A stretch of DNA of 64,000 nucleotides from positions 21,965 through 85,964 of the forward strand of contig NZ_JAGIPR010000017.1 of assembly GCF_017877355.1 (NCBI RefSeq). The letters are read 5' to 3'. The first letter of the stretch is position 1; each line of letters opens with the position of its first letter. The notes under the pieces were generated by a model. The model was not told the DNA's origin, made no database searches, and was given only the letters and a program-made list of their open reading frames with translations. Source of the stretch: Chryseobacterium jejuense. GTDB lineage: Bacteria > Bacteroidota > Bacteroidia > Flavobacteriales > Weeksellaceae. The translations under genes and the position numbers were made by a program. Below, piece by piece: positions 63,938 to 64,000 of this stretch.

Positions 63938-64000
63938 GTGTTTTGGGCGATAAAGAGCTATCAGCCTTTTTCCATAATACTCTTCCTAAAAGGATTTTTT
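63906..64000. repeat. Direct repeat at the window edge, copy B
   Basis: Identical to 63701-63795 and running to the last base of the window. It replaces the expected NAT N-terminal coding sequence; a tandem duplication or an assembly-end artefact. Confidence 0.9.

Overview
The window is AT-rich DNA from a Bacteroidota bacterium, most likely a Chryseobacterium-like member of the Weeksellaceae. The evidence is the style of the secreted C1q-like proteins with VGIGT-type repeats, AnGAA-rich codon use, a Bacteroidota-type VgrG/Rhs locus, MobV and TOPRIM mobilisation genes, and HxlR, SRAP and DUF3995 proteins. No rRNA, complete tRNA or CRISPR array was seen. All calls come from reading the sequence; no database search was run.

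Layout. 1-2564: three tandem secreted C1q-like paralogues on the minus strand, then two small HTH proteins. 4922-21078: a large plus-strand biosynthetic cluster. It carries a full set of homologues of the Pseudomonas alkylquinolone pathway: PqsA-like ligase, a PqsB-like dead ketosynthase next to a PqsC-like one, PqsD-like FabH, PqsE-like metallo-hydrolase, a PqsH-like flavin monooxygenase, and an anthranilate synthase pair. Interleaved are an ACP, a ketosynthase with a chain-length-factor-like partner, FabG, FabZ and a type II thioesterase, plus an AurF-type di-iron N-oxygenase and a CrtI-like flavoenzyme. I read this as a quinolone cluster with its own acyl-chain (possibly polyene) assembly line. 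A DUF3995 membrane protein and a di-heme peroxidase follow.

22400-24130 is a decayed stretch with gene remnants. 24137-31707 looks like a mobilisable element: serine recombinase at a tRNA-Ser 3' end, AbiEii-type toxin/antitoxin pair, TOPRIM primase, a run of hairpins (possible oriT) and a MobV relaxase. 32050-34058 is the most unusual locus: an ECF-type sigma factor in an operon (1-nt gap) with a nuclease-dead, C-terminally truncated Cas12f/TnpB homologue, followed by a structured intergenic segment that could encode its guide RNA. This matches the nuclease-dead Cas12f plus sigma-E RNA-guided transcription idea reported recently for Bacteroidota. A symmetric multi-hairpin element lies at 34619-34821.

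36430-45279 is a T6SS effector island (VgrG, adaptor-like protein, PAAR-like/Rhs toxin, Imm22-type immunity, second immunity-like protein). Next comes a membrane gene broken by a nonsense codon and a 1,329-bp IS3-family element with a GTAC target duplication. 47322-50953 is a two-gene unit with a PD-(D/E)XK nuclease-like N terminus, a candidate defence system. The rest (51-64 kb) is mixed: a truncated tyrosine integrase, SRAP protein, class I terpene synthase, two HxlR regulators divergent from an NmrA-like and an AcuI-like oxidoreductase, Fe/Mn superoxide dismutase, and an arylamine N-acetyltransferase rearranged by a 95-nt duplication at the window edge.
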